From contig NZ_JANQAJ010000006.1 of assembly GCF_024707105.1 (NCBI RefSeq), forward strand, positions 930,001 to 994,000: DNA of 64,000 nucleotides, read 5' to 3'. Shown here piece after piece: positions 34,777-44,444 of the stretch. Made by a program: the position numbers and the translations under genes. The first letter of the stretch is position 1, and the number at the start of each line of letters is the position of its first letter. Origin of the DNA: Devosia ginsengisoli (lineage in GTDB: Bacteria; Pseudomonadota; Alphaproteobacteria; Rhizobiales; Devosiaceae). Under the pieces are notes generated by a model. That model had not been told where the DNA came from. It saw only the letters and a program-made list of their open reading frames with translations, and made no database searches.

Positions 34777-36279
34777 ATGATGGCTGAGACCCCCGTCGTT
34801 GATATTCGCCGCGTGGGCAAGGCGTTCCCGAATGTGCGGGCGCTCGCCGACCTCACATTCGACGTGCGCCGCGGCGAAGTGGTCGCCTTCGTCGGCGAGA
34901 ACGGTGCCGGCAAGTCCACCTTGCTCAAGATTCTTTCGGGCGACTATCAGCTCGATGAAGGCGAGGTGCTGCTCGACGGCCAGGAGGCCAGCCATGTCAG
35001 TCCGCGCGAGGCCCGGCAGGCGGGGTTCCGCCTGGTTCGCCAGGAGCCGGAGATCGTTCCCCATATCAGCGCCGCCGAGAATATCTTCGTGGGCGAGTTG
35101 CCGCAGCGGCACGGCGTCGTCGATTTCGCCAGGCTTCGTGCCGATGCCTGGGCCCTGCTCGAGGAATGCGGCTTCGATGGTCTCATCGATCCGGCCGCCA
35201 TGGGCGACACGCTGTCCCCAGCGCAGAAACATATCGTCGAGATTGCCCGGGCGCTGAAGCCCGGCGTCAAGGTGGTGGCCTTCGACGAGCCGACATCCTC
35301 GCTCACCTCGGACGAAACCGAGCGGCTGTTCACCTTGATCCGCAAGCTGCGCGATCGCGGGCTGGGCGTCATCTACGTCACCCATCGCCTGCACGAGGTG
35401 ATGGAGATTTCGGATCGCATCGTCATCCTGCGCGATGGCCGGCTGGTCGATGTCTGCGAAACGCAATCGGTGACGCCGGACGATGTCGTCCGCATGATGG
35501 TGGGGCGCGACCTGTCCTATGGCTTTGCCCGCACCGAAACGACGCGGCCCGAAGTCGTGCTGGAGGTGTCGAACCTGTCGAGCCGCTACCACGAGAATAT
35601 CAGCTTCAAGATCCATGCCGGCGAAATCCTCGGCTTTGCCGGGCTGGTCGGTGCCGGCCGCACCGAACTCGCCAAGGTCATCTTTGGCGACATTCACAAG
35701 CGCAGCGGCGAGGTGCTGGTGGTGGGGCAGCGCACGCGCATCCGGGCGCCATCCGACGCGATTGCCGCCAGTATCGGCTTTGCCCCGGAAGACCGGAAGG
35801 GCGAGGGGCTGATCCTGGTCCGCTCGGTGATGGAGAATGCCTCGATGGCGGTCTTTTCGACGCTGAGCCGCTTCGGCATCCTGCGCAACAGGATGATGAT
35901 CGATACCGTGTCACCACTGATCGACAGCCTCGAGATCAAGACCCCGTCACTGGAGCAGGAGGTCGGCAAGCTGTCGGGTGGCAACCAGCAGAAAGTCGTG
36001 CTGGCCCGCTGGCTGGCGGCCAAGCCGAAGGTGCTGATCCTCGACGAGCCGACACGCGCGGTCGATGTCGGCGCCAAGGCCGAAATCTACCGGCTGATCG
36101 ACAGCCTCGCCAAAAGCGGCATCGCCATCATGCTGATCTCGTCGGAAATGCCGGAACTGCTGGCACTGGCCGATCGCATCGTCGTCATGCATGCCGGTCG
36201 GCTCTCCGACCCAATTGAAAAGAGCGAAGCGTCGGAAGAACGCATCCTCAACGCCGCGCTCGGCCAGCAAGCCGCGTAG
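34777..36279 (+). CDS. Sugar ABC transporter ATP-binding protein (AraG/RbsA/MglA class)
   Basis: This 500-residue protein carries two tandem ATPase modules, as usual for monosaccharide importers. The first has Walker A GENGAGKST near residue 42 and a Walker B region VVAFDEPTSS. The second has the degenerate P-loop region GLVGAGRTELAK, the signature LSGGNQQK and VLILDEPTRAVD. The first module's signature is altered (LSPAQKH), a normal feature of the class. I favour the ATG at 34777, but ATGs at 34756 and 34780 are possible. The permease gene follows 22 bp after its stop. Confidence 0.93.
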   Translation: MMAETPVVDIRRVGKAFPNVRALADLTFDVRRGEVVAFVGENGAGKSTLLKILSGDYQLDEGEVLLDGQEASHVSPREARQAGFRLVRQEPEIVPHISAAENIFVGELPQRHGVVDFARLRADAWALLEECGFDGLIDPAAMGDTLSPAQKHIVEIARALKPGVKVVAFDEPTSSLTSDETERLFTLIRKLRDRGLGVIYVTHRLHEVMEISDRIVILRDGRLVDVCETQSVTPDDVVRMMVGRDLSYGFARTETTRPEVVLEVSNLSSRYHENISFKIHAGEILGFAGLVGAGRTELAKVIFGDIHKRSGEVLVVGQRTRIRAPSDAIAASIGFAPEDRKGEGLILVRSVMENASMAVFSTLSRFGILRNRMMIDTVSPLIDSLEIKTPSLEQEVGKLSGGNQQKVVLARWLAAKPKVLILDEPTRAVDVGAKAEIYRLIDSLAKSGIAIMLISSEMPELLALADRIVVMHAGRLSDPIEKSEASEERILNAALGQQAA

Positions 36280-36301
36280 CGAGACATTACCAGAGGTGTC
36301 C

Positions 36302-37348
36302 ATGACCAACATGTCCCAAACCACCACGCAACGCTCCACAGAGAACCCACTCAAGGCCATCACCCGTTTCGTCGGTGCGGAGAACCTGTCCCTGGTAATC
36401 GCGCTGGTGCTACTGGTGATCCTGATCGCCAGCCAGACGCCGTTTTTCTTCGTGCCACGCAACCTGATGAATATCGGCATGAACCTGGCGGTGGTGGGGC
36501 TGCTCGGCGTCGGCATGACCATCGTCATCGTTTCGGGCGCCCTCGACATTTCGGTGGGGTCCATCGCCGGCGTCGCCTCGGTGGTCTCGGCCATCTTCGT
36601 CACCTATGTCGGCACGGTCACCGGTGGCGTCTTCATGGGGGTATTGGCGGGCGCGCTGCTGGGTGTGGTGAATGCCGCGATCATCTCCTATCTCAGGGTC
36701 AATGCGGTGGTGGCGACGCTTGCCACGCTCTCGGCCTATCGCGGCATCGCCTTTCTCGTCGCGCCCGAGGGCCGGCCGATCGGCGTGCTCGACCAGAGCT
36801 TTGCCTATATCGGCTCGGGCCGCGTGCTCGAAAGCGGCAGTTTTCCCGGCATCCCGGTAGCCTTGCTGCTGCTTGTCGCCGTTGCCGTGGTCGCCCATTT
36901 CGTCATGAGCTCGACCGTCTTCGGCCGTGCCGTCTATTCGATGGGCGGCAATCCCGCAGCGGCTCGCCTGGCGGGCATCAACCTGACCCGGATGAAGTTC
37001 TACATCTTCACCATTTCCGGAGCGCTGGCCGGACTTGCCGGCGTGCTGGTGACGGCGCGAACCAGTTCGGGCCAGCCGGCTTCTGGCACGCAGGGGCTCG
37101 AACTCGAAGCGATTACCGCGGTATTCCTCGGCGGTGCCATCCTGGCGGGTGGCAAGGGCACGATCGTCGGGACCATGCTGGCCGTGGTGCTGCTGGCGAC
37201 GCTGAGCAACGGCATGAACCTGCTCAACATCCCGACATTCTATCAGCTCGTCGCCAAGGGTTTCCTGCTGATCGTCGCGGTGGCCATCGGCCAGTGGCGC
37301 ATGGCGCGAGCGGAGCGGGCGCAGGCACGCGCCTCGCTGGCCGGCTGA
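36302..37348 (+). CDS. Sugar ABC transporter permease (AraH/RbsC class)
   Basis: A 348-residue inner-membrane protein with roughly ten hydrophobic segments, forming a homodimeric channel with the preceding ATPase. Family motifs are the GVGMTIVIVSGALDISVGS stretch (core VSGALDISVGS), AVVATLATLSAYRGIA and GGNPAAARLAGI. A leader of about 35 polar residues precedes the first segment. Its start is the ATG behind AGAGGTGTCC. Its stop is 8 bp before the mutarotase-like gene. Confidence 0.92.
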   Translation: MTNMSQTTTQRSTENPLKAITRFVGAENLSLVIALVLLVILIASQTPFFFVPRNLMNIGMNLAVVGLLGVGMTIVIVSGALDISVGSIAGVASVVSAIFVTYVGTVTGGVFMGVLAGALLGVVNAAIISYLRVNAVVATLATLSAYRGIAFLVAPEGRPIGVLDQSFAYIGSGRVLESGSFPGIPVALLLLVAVAVVAHFVMSSTVFGRAVYSMGGNPAAARLAGINLTRMKFYIFTISGALAGLAGVLVTARTSSGQPASGTQGLELEAITAVFLGGAILAGGKGTIVGTMLAVVLLATLSNGMNLLNIPTFYQLVAKGFLLIVAVAIGQWRMARAERAQARASLAG

Positions 37349-37356
37349 GGCATGCA

Positions 37357-38241
37357 ATGGCCATTGTCACGATAGAAAGCAACGCGCTGCAGGTCGAGGT
37401 CGATCCGGATTTCGGCGCCCGCGTCGTCAGCCTCATCGACCGCCGTTCCGGCCGGGACTGGATGGCCAAGGGGCCGCAGAGTTCGCAGATCGGCGAGGAC
37501 GCCGTCTATGCTGCTGACGAGGCGGTGGGCTGGGACGAATGTTTCCCTACCGTTGCGCCCTGGGACGCGAGCGAAACGGCGCATGGCCGCCGGCTGCGCG
37601 ACCACGGCGACCTCTGGGGCCGACCTTTTGCCATCGAGGCGCAGGCAACTGACAGCCTGGCGCTGAGCCGGACCGCCGGCGGCTTCCGCTTCGCGCGGCG
37701 GCTGAGCGTGCGGGATGGCGTGCTGACTGCCGACTACACGGTCGACAATGTCGGCGCCGTGGCGCTGCCCTATATGTGGGCGCTGCATGGCCTGCTCGCG
37801 GTGACGCCGGAAGATCGTATCGTGCTTGGCGTCGATGCCGTTTCGGCCACTTACCTTTCCCGCGACGGCAAGACCATCGTCCCGCCGCAACTGGCCTGGC
37901 CCGGGCCTGACCCGGTGCTCGGTTTGCCGCTGGATGTGGTGCATCCGGCCGCCATGCAGTTCGCCGGCAAGCTCTATGCCAGCGCGGTTCCCGGTGCTCG
38001 CGCCTCGGTGAGCGGCCCGCGCGGTGCCATCGATATCGCCTGGGACGGGGTCGCCCATCTGGGCATCTGGCTCAACTATGGCGGCTGGCCGGTGCCCGGC
38101 AACGGCCATCACATCGCGCTCGAACCCACCACCGCGCCGGTCGATCATCTCGGCCAGGCGCTGGAGCAGGGCAGCGCGGCGACACTCGCACCCGGCGCCA
38201 GCGCGCGCTGGACGATTACCATGACGCTCTGCGCCTCCTAG
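37357..38241 (+). CDS. Aldose 1-epimerase-like (mutarotase-fold) protein
   Basis: A 294-residue beta-sandwich protein similar to aldose 1-epimerases, which interconvert anomers of free sugars. The N terminus (ALQVEVDPDFGARVVSLIDRRSG) and the WDECFPTVAPWD region match the family's sugar-binding face. The expected catalytic His is probably that in YMWALHGLLAV, with an acidic residue nearer the C terminus. It has no signal peptide. It lies in the sugar importer operon and may prepare the imported sugar for the dehydrogenase. Confidence 0.8.
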   Translation: MAIVTIESNALQVEVDPDFGARVVSLIDRRSGRDWMAKGPQSSQIGEDAVYAADEAVGWDECFPTVAPWDASETAHGRRLRDHGDLWGRPFAIEAQATDSLALSRTAGGFRFARRLSVRDGVLTADYTVDNVGAVALPYMWALHGLLAVTPEDRIVLGVDAVSATYLSRDGKTIVPPQLAWPGPDPVLGLPLDVVHPAAMQFAGKLYASAVPGARASVSGPRGAIDIAWDGVAHLGIWLNYGGWPVPGNGHHIALEPTTAPVDHLGQALEQGSAATLAPGASARWTITMTLCAS

Positions 38242-38257
38242 TTACGGACCCCAAACG

Positions 38258-39046
38258 ATGACCGAAGAACCCCATATCCTCTACAATGTCGACAACGGCA
38301 TCGCCCATATGGTGATGAACCGCCCCAACAAGCTCAACGCCATCACGGCGGCGATGGGCGGCGAGTTCGTGCGTATCTGCCGCGAGGTCGACTATCGCGA
38401 CGATATCAAGGTGCTGGTGATCTCGGGTGCCGGCGAGCGCGCCTTCTCGGCCGGTAGTGACGTCACTGCGCTCGATGACCTGGGCGGGCCGTGGGAGCAG
38501 CGCAACCGCGCAGAATATGATCGCGACTATATCGCGCCGCTCCTCAAGCTGCGCAAACCCTCCATCGCCATGATCGATGGCTACTGCCTCGGCGGGGGGC
38601 TCGAAGTGGCCATGAGCTGCGATATTCGCGTGGCGACGGACCGCTCGCGCTTCGGCGCGCCGGAAGTGCAGCGCGGCTGGCATGCCGGCTCGGGCAACAC
38701 GTCCATCCTGCCGCGCCTGATCGGCTACGGCAATGCGGCGCGCTGGATCCTGACGGGCGAGATATTCCCGGCTGCCGAGGCGCATCGCGTTGGTTTCGTG
38801 CAGGACCTCGTGCCGGTCGAAGAACTCGAGGCCCGGACCATGGCGATCGCTGCAAGGCTAGCCAAGAACCCGCCCATCGCCGTGCAGTCGGCCAAGAACA
38901 TCATCAAGCAGAGCCAGGGCACGTCCATCGCCCAGGGTCTCGCCTGGGAGAATGACGGCTATACGCTCTGCATGTCCACCGAGGATGCCGCCGAAGGCAT
39001 CAGGGCCTTCAGCGAGAAGCGCGAACCGGTATTCCGGGGGCGTTGA
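38258..39046 (+). CDS. Enoyl-CoA hydratase/isomerase family protein
   Basis: This is a 262-residue crotonase whose two catalytic glutamates are both present: E116 (GGGLEVA) and E136 (GAPEVQRG). AFSAGSDVTALDD gives the oxyanion loop. It is paralogous to the crotonase at 25489-26247. It sits between a sugar importer and a CoA transferase gene and overlaps the latter's start (TTGATGA), so it should act on a CoA thioester made by that transferase. A crotonase inside a monosaccharide ABC operon is unusual. Confidence 0.9.
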   Translation: MTEEPHILYNVDNGIAHMVMNRPNKLNAITAAMGGEFVRICREVDYRDDIKVLVISGAGERAFSAGSDVTALDDLGGPWEQRNRAEYDRDYIAPLLKLRKPSIAMIDGYCLGGGLEVAMSCDIRVATDRSRFGAPEVQRGWHAGSGNTSILPRLIGYGNAARWILTGEIFPAAEAHRVGFVQDLVPVEELEARTMAIAARLAKNPPIAVQSAKNIIKQSQGTSIAQGLAWENDGYTLCMSTEDAAEGIRAFSEKREPVFRGR

Positions 39047-40308
39047 TGAACCAGATCCAACCCAATATGAGCGGCAAAACCATGTCCAGTACCGGCCCCC
39101 TGGCGGGCCTTCGCGTCCTCGATCTCACCATTGCCCTGGCCGGCCCCATGTGCACGCAGCGCATGGGCGAAATGGGCGCCGATATCGTCAAGATCGAAGC
39201 GCCCGGCGGGGGCGATTTCTCGCGCTATTCCACCATGGCGGGCATCACCAGGTTCGGCGATGCGACGACCTTCGTGACCCTCAACCGCAACAAGCGCTCA
39301 CTGATCCTCGACCTCAAATCCGATGCCGGGCGTGAGGTGCTGTATCGCATGGTCAAGGATGCGGACGTGCTGGTGCAGAATTTCCGGCCGCGCGTCGCCA
39401 GCAGGCTGGGCATCGATTATGCGACCCTGAGCGCCATCAATCCGCGGCTGGTCTATGGCTCGATCAGCGGCTATGGCGAGGATGGGCCGCTGAAGGACCG
39501 GCCGGGGCAGGACCTGCTGCTGCAGAGCTTTTCCGGCCTGACCATGAATGCCGGCCGTTCCAGCGAACTGCCGCATCCTTCGCCGCTCTATATGGTCGAC
39601 GTCTCGGCCTCCCATCACCTGACCGAGGGTGTGCTGGCCGCTCTGGTCGCTCGCGCCACGACTGGACGCGGCCAGGAAATCAAGGTCACCATGGTCTCGG
39701 CGATCATGGAGATGCAGGTGCAGGAACTGACCTCGTTTATGGCGGCAGAGGCGCCGCCGACCCGTTCGGGGAGCCCGCAGGCCTCGATCTATATGGAGCC
39801 GCCCTATGGCATCTATCAGTGCGCAGATGCCCATATTGCGCTGGCGCAGGTCGATCTCGATCTTCTCGGCGACGTCATCGGCGTACCGGTGCTGAAGACG
39901 CTCAAGGCGTCGCGACCGCCGCAGAAGGACAGCGCGGCGCTGATGCAATGGCGCGACGCCATCTACGACGCCGTTGCCGCGCGCCTGCGCGAAGACACCG
40001 TCGCGCATTGGGACGAGCTGCTCACCGAGCATGGCCTGTGGTGCGGCCCGGTCAACGACTATGCGACATTCCTCGCTCATCCGCAGACCCAGCGCTATCT
40101 GACGACTATGACGCATTCGAAGGGCGGTGAATATCGGACGGTGGCGCCGGCCATCCGCTTCTCGGAGGATCCCGATCCGTCGCTGCGCGGCTCGCCGCGC
40201 TATGGTGAACACAGCCGCGAGGTCTTGCTCGAAGCCGGCTTCAGCATTGCCGAAGTGGACAAGCTCTTCGCGGACCGCGTGGCGGTTTCGCCAACGGCAG
40301 ACGCATAA
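39046..40308 (+). CDS. CaiB/BaiF-type (class III) CoA transferase
   Basis: A 420-residue family III CoA transferase, which moves CoA from one acid to another through an aspartyl-CoA intermediate. Family marks are LAGLRVLDLTIALAGPMCTQ (core RVLDLT), GADIVKIEAP, LNRNKRSLILDLKS, LVQNFRP and RPGQDLLLQ, in which D156 is the probable nucleophile. It follows a crotonase gene by overlap and precedes two short-chain dehydrogenases. Together they could activate a sugar-derived acid as a CoA ester, dehydrate it and process the product. A TTG immediately upstream is an alternative start. Confidence 0.9.
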   Translation: MNQIQPNMSGKTMSSTGPLAGLRVLDLTIALAGPMCTQRMGEMGADIVKIEAPGGGDFSRYSTMAGITRFGDATTFVTLNRNKRSLILDLKSDAGREVLYRMVKDADVLVQNFRPRVASRLGIDYATLSAINPRLVYGSISGYGEDGPLKDRPGQDLLLQSFSGLTMNAGRSSELPHPSPLYMVDVSASHHLTEGVLAALVARATTGRGQEIKVTMVSAIMEMQVQELTSFMAAEAPPTRSGSPQASIYMEPPYGIYQCADAHIALAQVDLDLLGDVIGVPVLKTLKASRPPQKDSAALMQWRDAIYDAVAARLREDTVAHWDELLTEHGLWCGPVNDYATFLAHPQTQRYLTTMTHSKGGEYRTVAPAIRFSEDPDPSLRGSPRYGEHSREVLLEAGFSIAEVDKLFADRVAVSPTADA

Positions 40309-41075
40309 TGGGCGGACGGTTGGAGAACGGCCATGTCTTCGTCACTGGCGGCAGCCGGGGGATCGGCGCGGCTATCGTCGAAAAGGCGCTGGCCGAAGGG
40401 GCGAGCGTCACCATGGTCGATCTCGACCGCGCGGCCGGCGAGGCTTTCGTCGCCGGACTTGCCGATCGCGATCGGGTGCATTTCGAGGCCGGCGATATCC
40501 GCCGCATCGCGGACATTTCGCGCGTGCATGACGCGGGCGTCAAAAAGTTCGGCGCGGTGACGGGCCTCGTCAACAATGCCGGCCGCAATTCCAATGCCGA
40601 CCCGGTGGCGATGACCGAGGCGGAATGGGACGATGTGTTTTCGGTCGATCTCAAGGCCGCCTGGCTCTGCGCCAAGGTGATGCTGCCGGCCATGCTGGAG
40701 GCCAAGGCCGGGTCGATCGTCAATATCGCCTCGGTCCATGCCGACCATACCTTTCCCGGCTATTTTCCCTACGCGGCCGCGAAGTCCGGTCTTGTGGGCC
40801 TCACCCGGTCCCTGGCGCTGGAAGTCGGGCCGCGGCAGGTCCGCGTCAACGCCATCTCGCCCGGCTGGACCGAAACCAAGCTCGTAGCCGAATATCTTGC
40901 CACCCAGCCGCCGGAGATGCGCCAGCAGGTGCTCGACGTGCATCCCATGGCCCGCATCGCCAGGCCGTCCGAGATCGCCAATTGCGTCGTCTTCCTGCTT
41001 TCGGACGAGGCGTCTTTTGTCACCGGCGCGAACTGGCGGGTTGATGGCGGCCTTGGCGCTCGCTTTGCCGGCTGA
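40308..41075 (+). CDS. SDR-family oxidoreductase
   Basis: A 255-residue classical short-chain dehydrogenase. TGGSRGIG (about 12-19) binds the cofactor, NNAG is near 87, and the catalytic YAAAK follows the NIASVHADH serine region. The C terminus ends with the usual DGG (WRVDGGLGARFAG). The start overlaps the CoA transferase stop (TAATG). Its substrate, a hydroxy acid, a sugar or a CoA ester, cannot be read from the sequence. Confidence 0.9.
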   Translation: MGGRLENGHVFVTGGSRGIGAAIVEKALAEGASVTMVDLDRAAGEAFVAGLADRDRVHFEAGDIRRIADISRVHDAGVKKFGAVTGLVNNAGRNSNADPVAMTEAEWDDVFSVDLKAAWLCAKVMLPAMLEAKAGSIVNIASVHADHTFPGYFPYAAAKSGLVGLTRSLALEVGPRQVRVNAISPGWTETKLVAEYLATQPPEMRQQVLDVHPMARIARPSEIANCVVFLLSDEASFVTGANWRVDGGLGARFAG

Positions 41076-41123
41076 GTAAGTTGAACGGATCGGCGTGCGC
41101 CGTCCGCATCATGGGAAAAACAC

Positions 41124-41870
41124 ATGAACAAGATCGACCTGCAAGACCAGACCGCCGTCATCACCGGGGGCGCCCAGGGCCTGGGCTTCGCCATGGCTCA
41201 TCGTATCCTGCAATCGGGGGCGAAGGTCAGCCTCTGGGATCGCGATGGTGCCATGCTGGATCAGGCCGTCGCTGCGCTCGGTCAGGGCGCTTCCAGCAAG
41301 GTCGTAGACATTACCGACCTTGATGGTCTGGCGAGGGTTCATGCGGAGGTCGAGGCGGAGCTGGGTCCGGTCTCGATCCTGGTCAATTCGGCCGGCATTG
41401 CCGGCAGCAATACCAGCCTTGACCAGTATGATCCGGACGAATGGCGCCGGGTCATCGAGGTCAATCTCAATGGCACCTTCTACGTCAACAAGGTGGTCGT
41501 GCCTTCGATGAAGGCGAACAATTACGGCCGCATCGTCAACATCGCCTCGGTGGCCGGCAAGGAGGGCAATCCGAACCTGTCCGCCTATTCCGCCGCCAAG
41601 GCCGGCGTCATCGGCCTGACCAAGTCACTCGGCAAGGAACTGGCGGGATATGACATCGCGGTCAACGCCATCACGCCCGCCACGGCCAAGACCCGGATTC
41701 TCGACACCCTTACCGAGGAATTCATCAACTACATGCTGGTCCGCATTCCGCGCGGCCGGTTCCTCGATGTCGAAGAGGCCGCGGCCATGGTCGCCTGGCT
41801 GGTTTCCAAAGAAAACAGCTTCACCACCGCCTCGGTTTTCGACCTGTCTGGCGGGCGCTGCACCTACTGA
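41124..41870 (+). CDS. SDR-family oxidoreductase
   Basis: A 248-residue classical short-chain dehydrogenase, last gene of the importer operon. It shows TGGAQGLGFA (about 14-23), NSAGIAG (with N-S-A-G in place of N-N-A-G), NIASVAGKEGN and the catalytic YSAAK. The C terminus VFDLSGGRCTY ends with SGGR, typical of several sugar or hydroxy-acid dehydrogenases of the group. It lies 48 bp behind the preceding SDR gene and converges with the malic enzyme gene 49 bp downstream. Confidence 0.9.
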   Translation: MNKIDLQDQTAVITGGAQGLGFAMAHRILQSGAKVSLWDRDGAMLDQAVAALGQGASSKVVDITDLDGLARVHAEVEAELGPVSILVNSAGIAGSNTSLDQYDPDEWRRVIEVNLNGTFYVNKVVVPSMKANNYGRIVNIASVAGKEGNPNLSAYSAAKAGVIGLTKSLGKELAGYDIAVNAITPATAKTRILDTLTEEFINYMLVRIPRGRFLDVEEAAAMVAWLVSKENSFTTASVFDLSGGRCTY

Positions 41871-41919
41871 CCATGCGCGGCGAACAGGCCTGGCGCTACC
41901 GCCGGCCCGTTCGTAATGG

Positions 41920-44190
41920 TCACCCGCCGATGGCCTCATTGGCCGCGATTGTCGCCATGTTGATGATGCCGCGGCTGGTGACTGACGGCGCCAGGATATG
42001 CGCCGGCTGGCGGGTGCCCATCAGGATCGGCCCTACGGGCAGCGCGTTGTTGAGTTCCTTGAGCAGGGTCACCGACAGATTGGCTGCTTCCAGATTGGGG
42101 AAGATCAGCAGGTTCGCCTCGCCCTTCAGCACCGAATTGGGCACATAGCGCTCGCGCAGGCTTTCGTTGATCGCCAGGTCGCCCTGCATTTCGCCATCGA
42201 CGACGAGATCGGGCGCCACATGCTTGAGCGTCTCGTAGACGACGCGCATTTTCTCGCTGGTCGTCCCGTCGCGCGAGCCGAAATTGGAATAGCTCAGCAG
42301 GGCTGCCTTGGCCTCGATGTTGAAGCGCTTGAGGTGGTTATGCGCCTGCAGCGTGATGGCGACGATTTCCTCGGCCGTCGGGTCGATATTGACATAGGTA
42401 TCGGCGAGGAAGAACACGCCGCGGTTCATCACCAGCATGGAGAGGGCGGATAACTGCCTTGAATCGGCGGCCAGCCCGATCACCGACTGGATGTCGCGCG
42501 CATGCTTGATGAAGCGCCCCTGCAAGCCGCAGATCAGCGCATCGGCCTCGCCACGCCGCACCGCCAGCGCCCCGATGACCGTGGTATTGGTGCGCACGAT
42601 GGTACGCGCCGTATCCGGCGTCACGCCCTTGCGCCCGACCAGTTCATGGAAATCGGCGACATAGTCGCGATAGCGCGGATCGTCCTCGGGATTGACCACG
42701 TCGAAGTCCCGCCCCGCCTGCAGCGTCAGCCCGAAGCGCTCGATGCGCTGCTCGATCACCGAAGGCCGGCCGATCAGGATGGAGCGGCCGATATTGTCCT
42801 CCAGCATGACCTGGGTGGCGCGCAGCACGCGTTCGTCCTCGCCATCGGCAAAGATGATGCGCTTGTTCTGTCCCTGCGCCCGCTCGATCATCGGCTTCAT
42901 CACCAGGCCCGAGCGGAACACGAAGCGGTTGAGCGTGTCGCGATAGGCGGCGAAGTCGGTGATCGGGCGCTTGGCAACGCCGGATTCCATCGCCGCCTTG
43001 GCCACGGCCGGCGCGATGCGCAGGATCAGCCGCTGGTCGAAGGGGTTGGGGATGAGATAGTCCGGCCCGAAAATGGCCGGCACGCCATGCGCGCTGGCTT
43101 CCAGCCCCGGCTCATGCGCCAGCCGGGCGATGGCATGGGCGGCCGCGGCCTTCATTTCCTCGTTGATGACAGTGGCGCCGCAATCCAGCGCACCGCGGAA
43201 CAGGAAGGGGAAGCAGAGGACGTTGTTGACCTGGTTGGGATAGTCCGAGCGCCCGGTGCAGATCATGGCATCGGGACGCGCTTCGCGCGCCAGCTCGGGC
43301 ATGATCTCGGGAATGGGGTTGGAGAGGGCCAGGATCAGCGGATTCTCCGCCATATCCTTCAACATCTCGGGCTTGAGCGCACCGGCCTTGGAGAGCCCGA
43401 CATAGATATCGGCGCCGGCCATGACCTCGCTCAGCTCGGTCTTGTCACTGGCCTGTGCGAAGGCGCCGCGCCAGCGATCGACGCTATTGTCGCGCTTTTT
43501 GGTCACCAGCCCCTTGGAATCGGCGATCCAGATATTCTCGCGCTTGGCCCCCACCGCGATCAGCATGTTCATGCAGGCAATGGCGGCGGCCCCGGCGCCT
43601 GACGTGACGATCTTGGCTTTGGCGATATCCTTGCTCACCAGTTGCATGGCATTGAGCACCGCGGCGGCCACGATGATGGCGGTGCCATGCTGGTCGTCAT
43701 GGAAGACGGGGATGTTCATGCGCTCGCGCAGGGCCTCCTCGATCTCGAAGCATTCCGGCGCCTTGATGTCCTCGAGATTGATGCCGCCGAAGCTCGGCTC
43801 GAGCGGCGCGACGATCTCGATGAAGCGCTGGGGGTCCTGCTCGTTGACCTCGATATCGATGGAATCGATGCCGGCGAATTTCTTGAACAGCACCGCCTTG
43901 CCTTCCATGACCGGCTTGGATGCCAGCGCGCCGATATTGCCCAGGCCCAGCACGGCAGTGCCGTTGGAGATCACGGCCACCAGGTTTCCCTTGGAGGTAT
44001 ATTTGTAGGCGGCCTGCGGATCGGCGGCGATTTCCTCGCAGGGAATGGCGACACCGGGCGAATAGGCGAGGGACAGGTCGCGGGTATTGGCCAGCGGCTT
44101 GGTCGCCACGATTTCGAGTTTCCCGGGCTTGGGAAATTCGTGAAAATGCAAAGCTGCCTCGCGCAGGCTTGCTGCCTTGTCCTCGGCCAT
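41920..44190 (-). CDS. maeB: NADP-dependent malic enzyme, MaeB type with PTA-like C-terminal domain
   Basis: This 756-residue cytoplasmic enzyme would decarboxylate malate to pyruvate with NADP. The malic domain (about 1-430) includes LAYSPGVAIPCEEIA, the FHDDQHGTAII metal/substrate loop and GAGAAAIACMN for cofactor binding. The C-terminal third (about 440-756) is a phosphotransacetylase-like domain, which in such proteins acts as a regulatory acetyl-CoA sensor. This long form is typical of alphaproteobacteria. AGGAGG precedes the ATG. It is a housekeeping gene among the catabolic clusters and supplies pyruvate and NADPH during growth on organic acids. Confidence 0.95.
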   Translation of the reverse strand: MAEDKAASLREAALHFHEFPKPGKLEIVATKPLANTRDLSLAYSPGVAIPCEEIAADPQAAYKYTSKGNLVAVISNGTAVLGLGNIGALASKPVMEGKAVLFKKFAGIDSIDIEVNEQDPQRFIEIVAPLEPSFGGINLEDIKAPECFEIEEALRERMNIPVFHDDQHGTAIIVAAAVLNAMQLVSKDIAKAKIVTSGAGAAAIACMNMLIAVGAKRENIWIADSKGLVTKKRDNSVDRWRGAFAQASDKTELSEVMAGADIYVGLSKAGALKPEMLKDMAENPLILALSNPIPEIMPELAREARPDAMICTGRSDYPNQVNNVLCFPFLFRGALDCGATVINEEMKAAAAHAIARLAHEPGLEASAHGVPAIFGPDYLIPNPFDQRLILRIAPAVAKAAMESGVAKRPITDFAAYRDTLNRFVFRSGLVMKPMIERAQGQNKRIIFADGEDERVLRATQVMLEDNIGRSILIGRPSVIEQRIERFGLTLQAGRDFDVVNPEDDPRYRDYVADFHELVGRKGVTPDTARTIVRTNTTVIGALAVRRGEADALICGLQGRFIKHARDIQSVIGLAADSRQLSALSMLVMNRGVFFLADTYVNIDPTAEEIVAITLQAHNHLKRFNIEAKAALLSYSNFGSRDGTTSEKMRVVYETLKHVAPDLVVDGEMQGDLAINESLRERYVPNSVLKGEANLLIFPNLEAANLSVTLLKELNNALPVGPILMGTRQPAHILAPSVTSRGIINMATIAANEAIGG

Positions 44191-44444
44191 GTTGTCCCTC
44201 CTCAGCTAGTCACCGGTTGCTTTTCTTGAACCTGCACCCTTTGCGGGGCAGCGGTTCGGTATAGCATTCGAGAGGCCAGAGGCTCCTGAAAATGAGAACC
44301 GAAACGGTGGTGGACGCTATACTTTCGGAGTATTCGGGCGCCATTGGACGATAGGCTTGGTCGTCTCCGCAGACGTGGCGCAACGCCATGGGCCGAGGCG
44401 ATCGGTGCGAGGGTCGGTTTCTGATCGCGGTTGCGGCGAGCTGA

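Noticed and set aside
33463-35697. Long minus-strand frame (744 codons) opposite the sugar-binding-protein and ATPase genes
   Set aside because: It covers two well-supported genes and a terminator on the plus strand, with shadow-type composition.
41868-41922. TGACCAT / ATGGTCA inverted repeat between the last SDR and the malic enzyme gene
   Set aside because: The arms are 7 bp with about 40 bp between them and no T-run; too weak to call a terminator.
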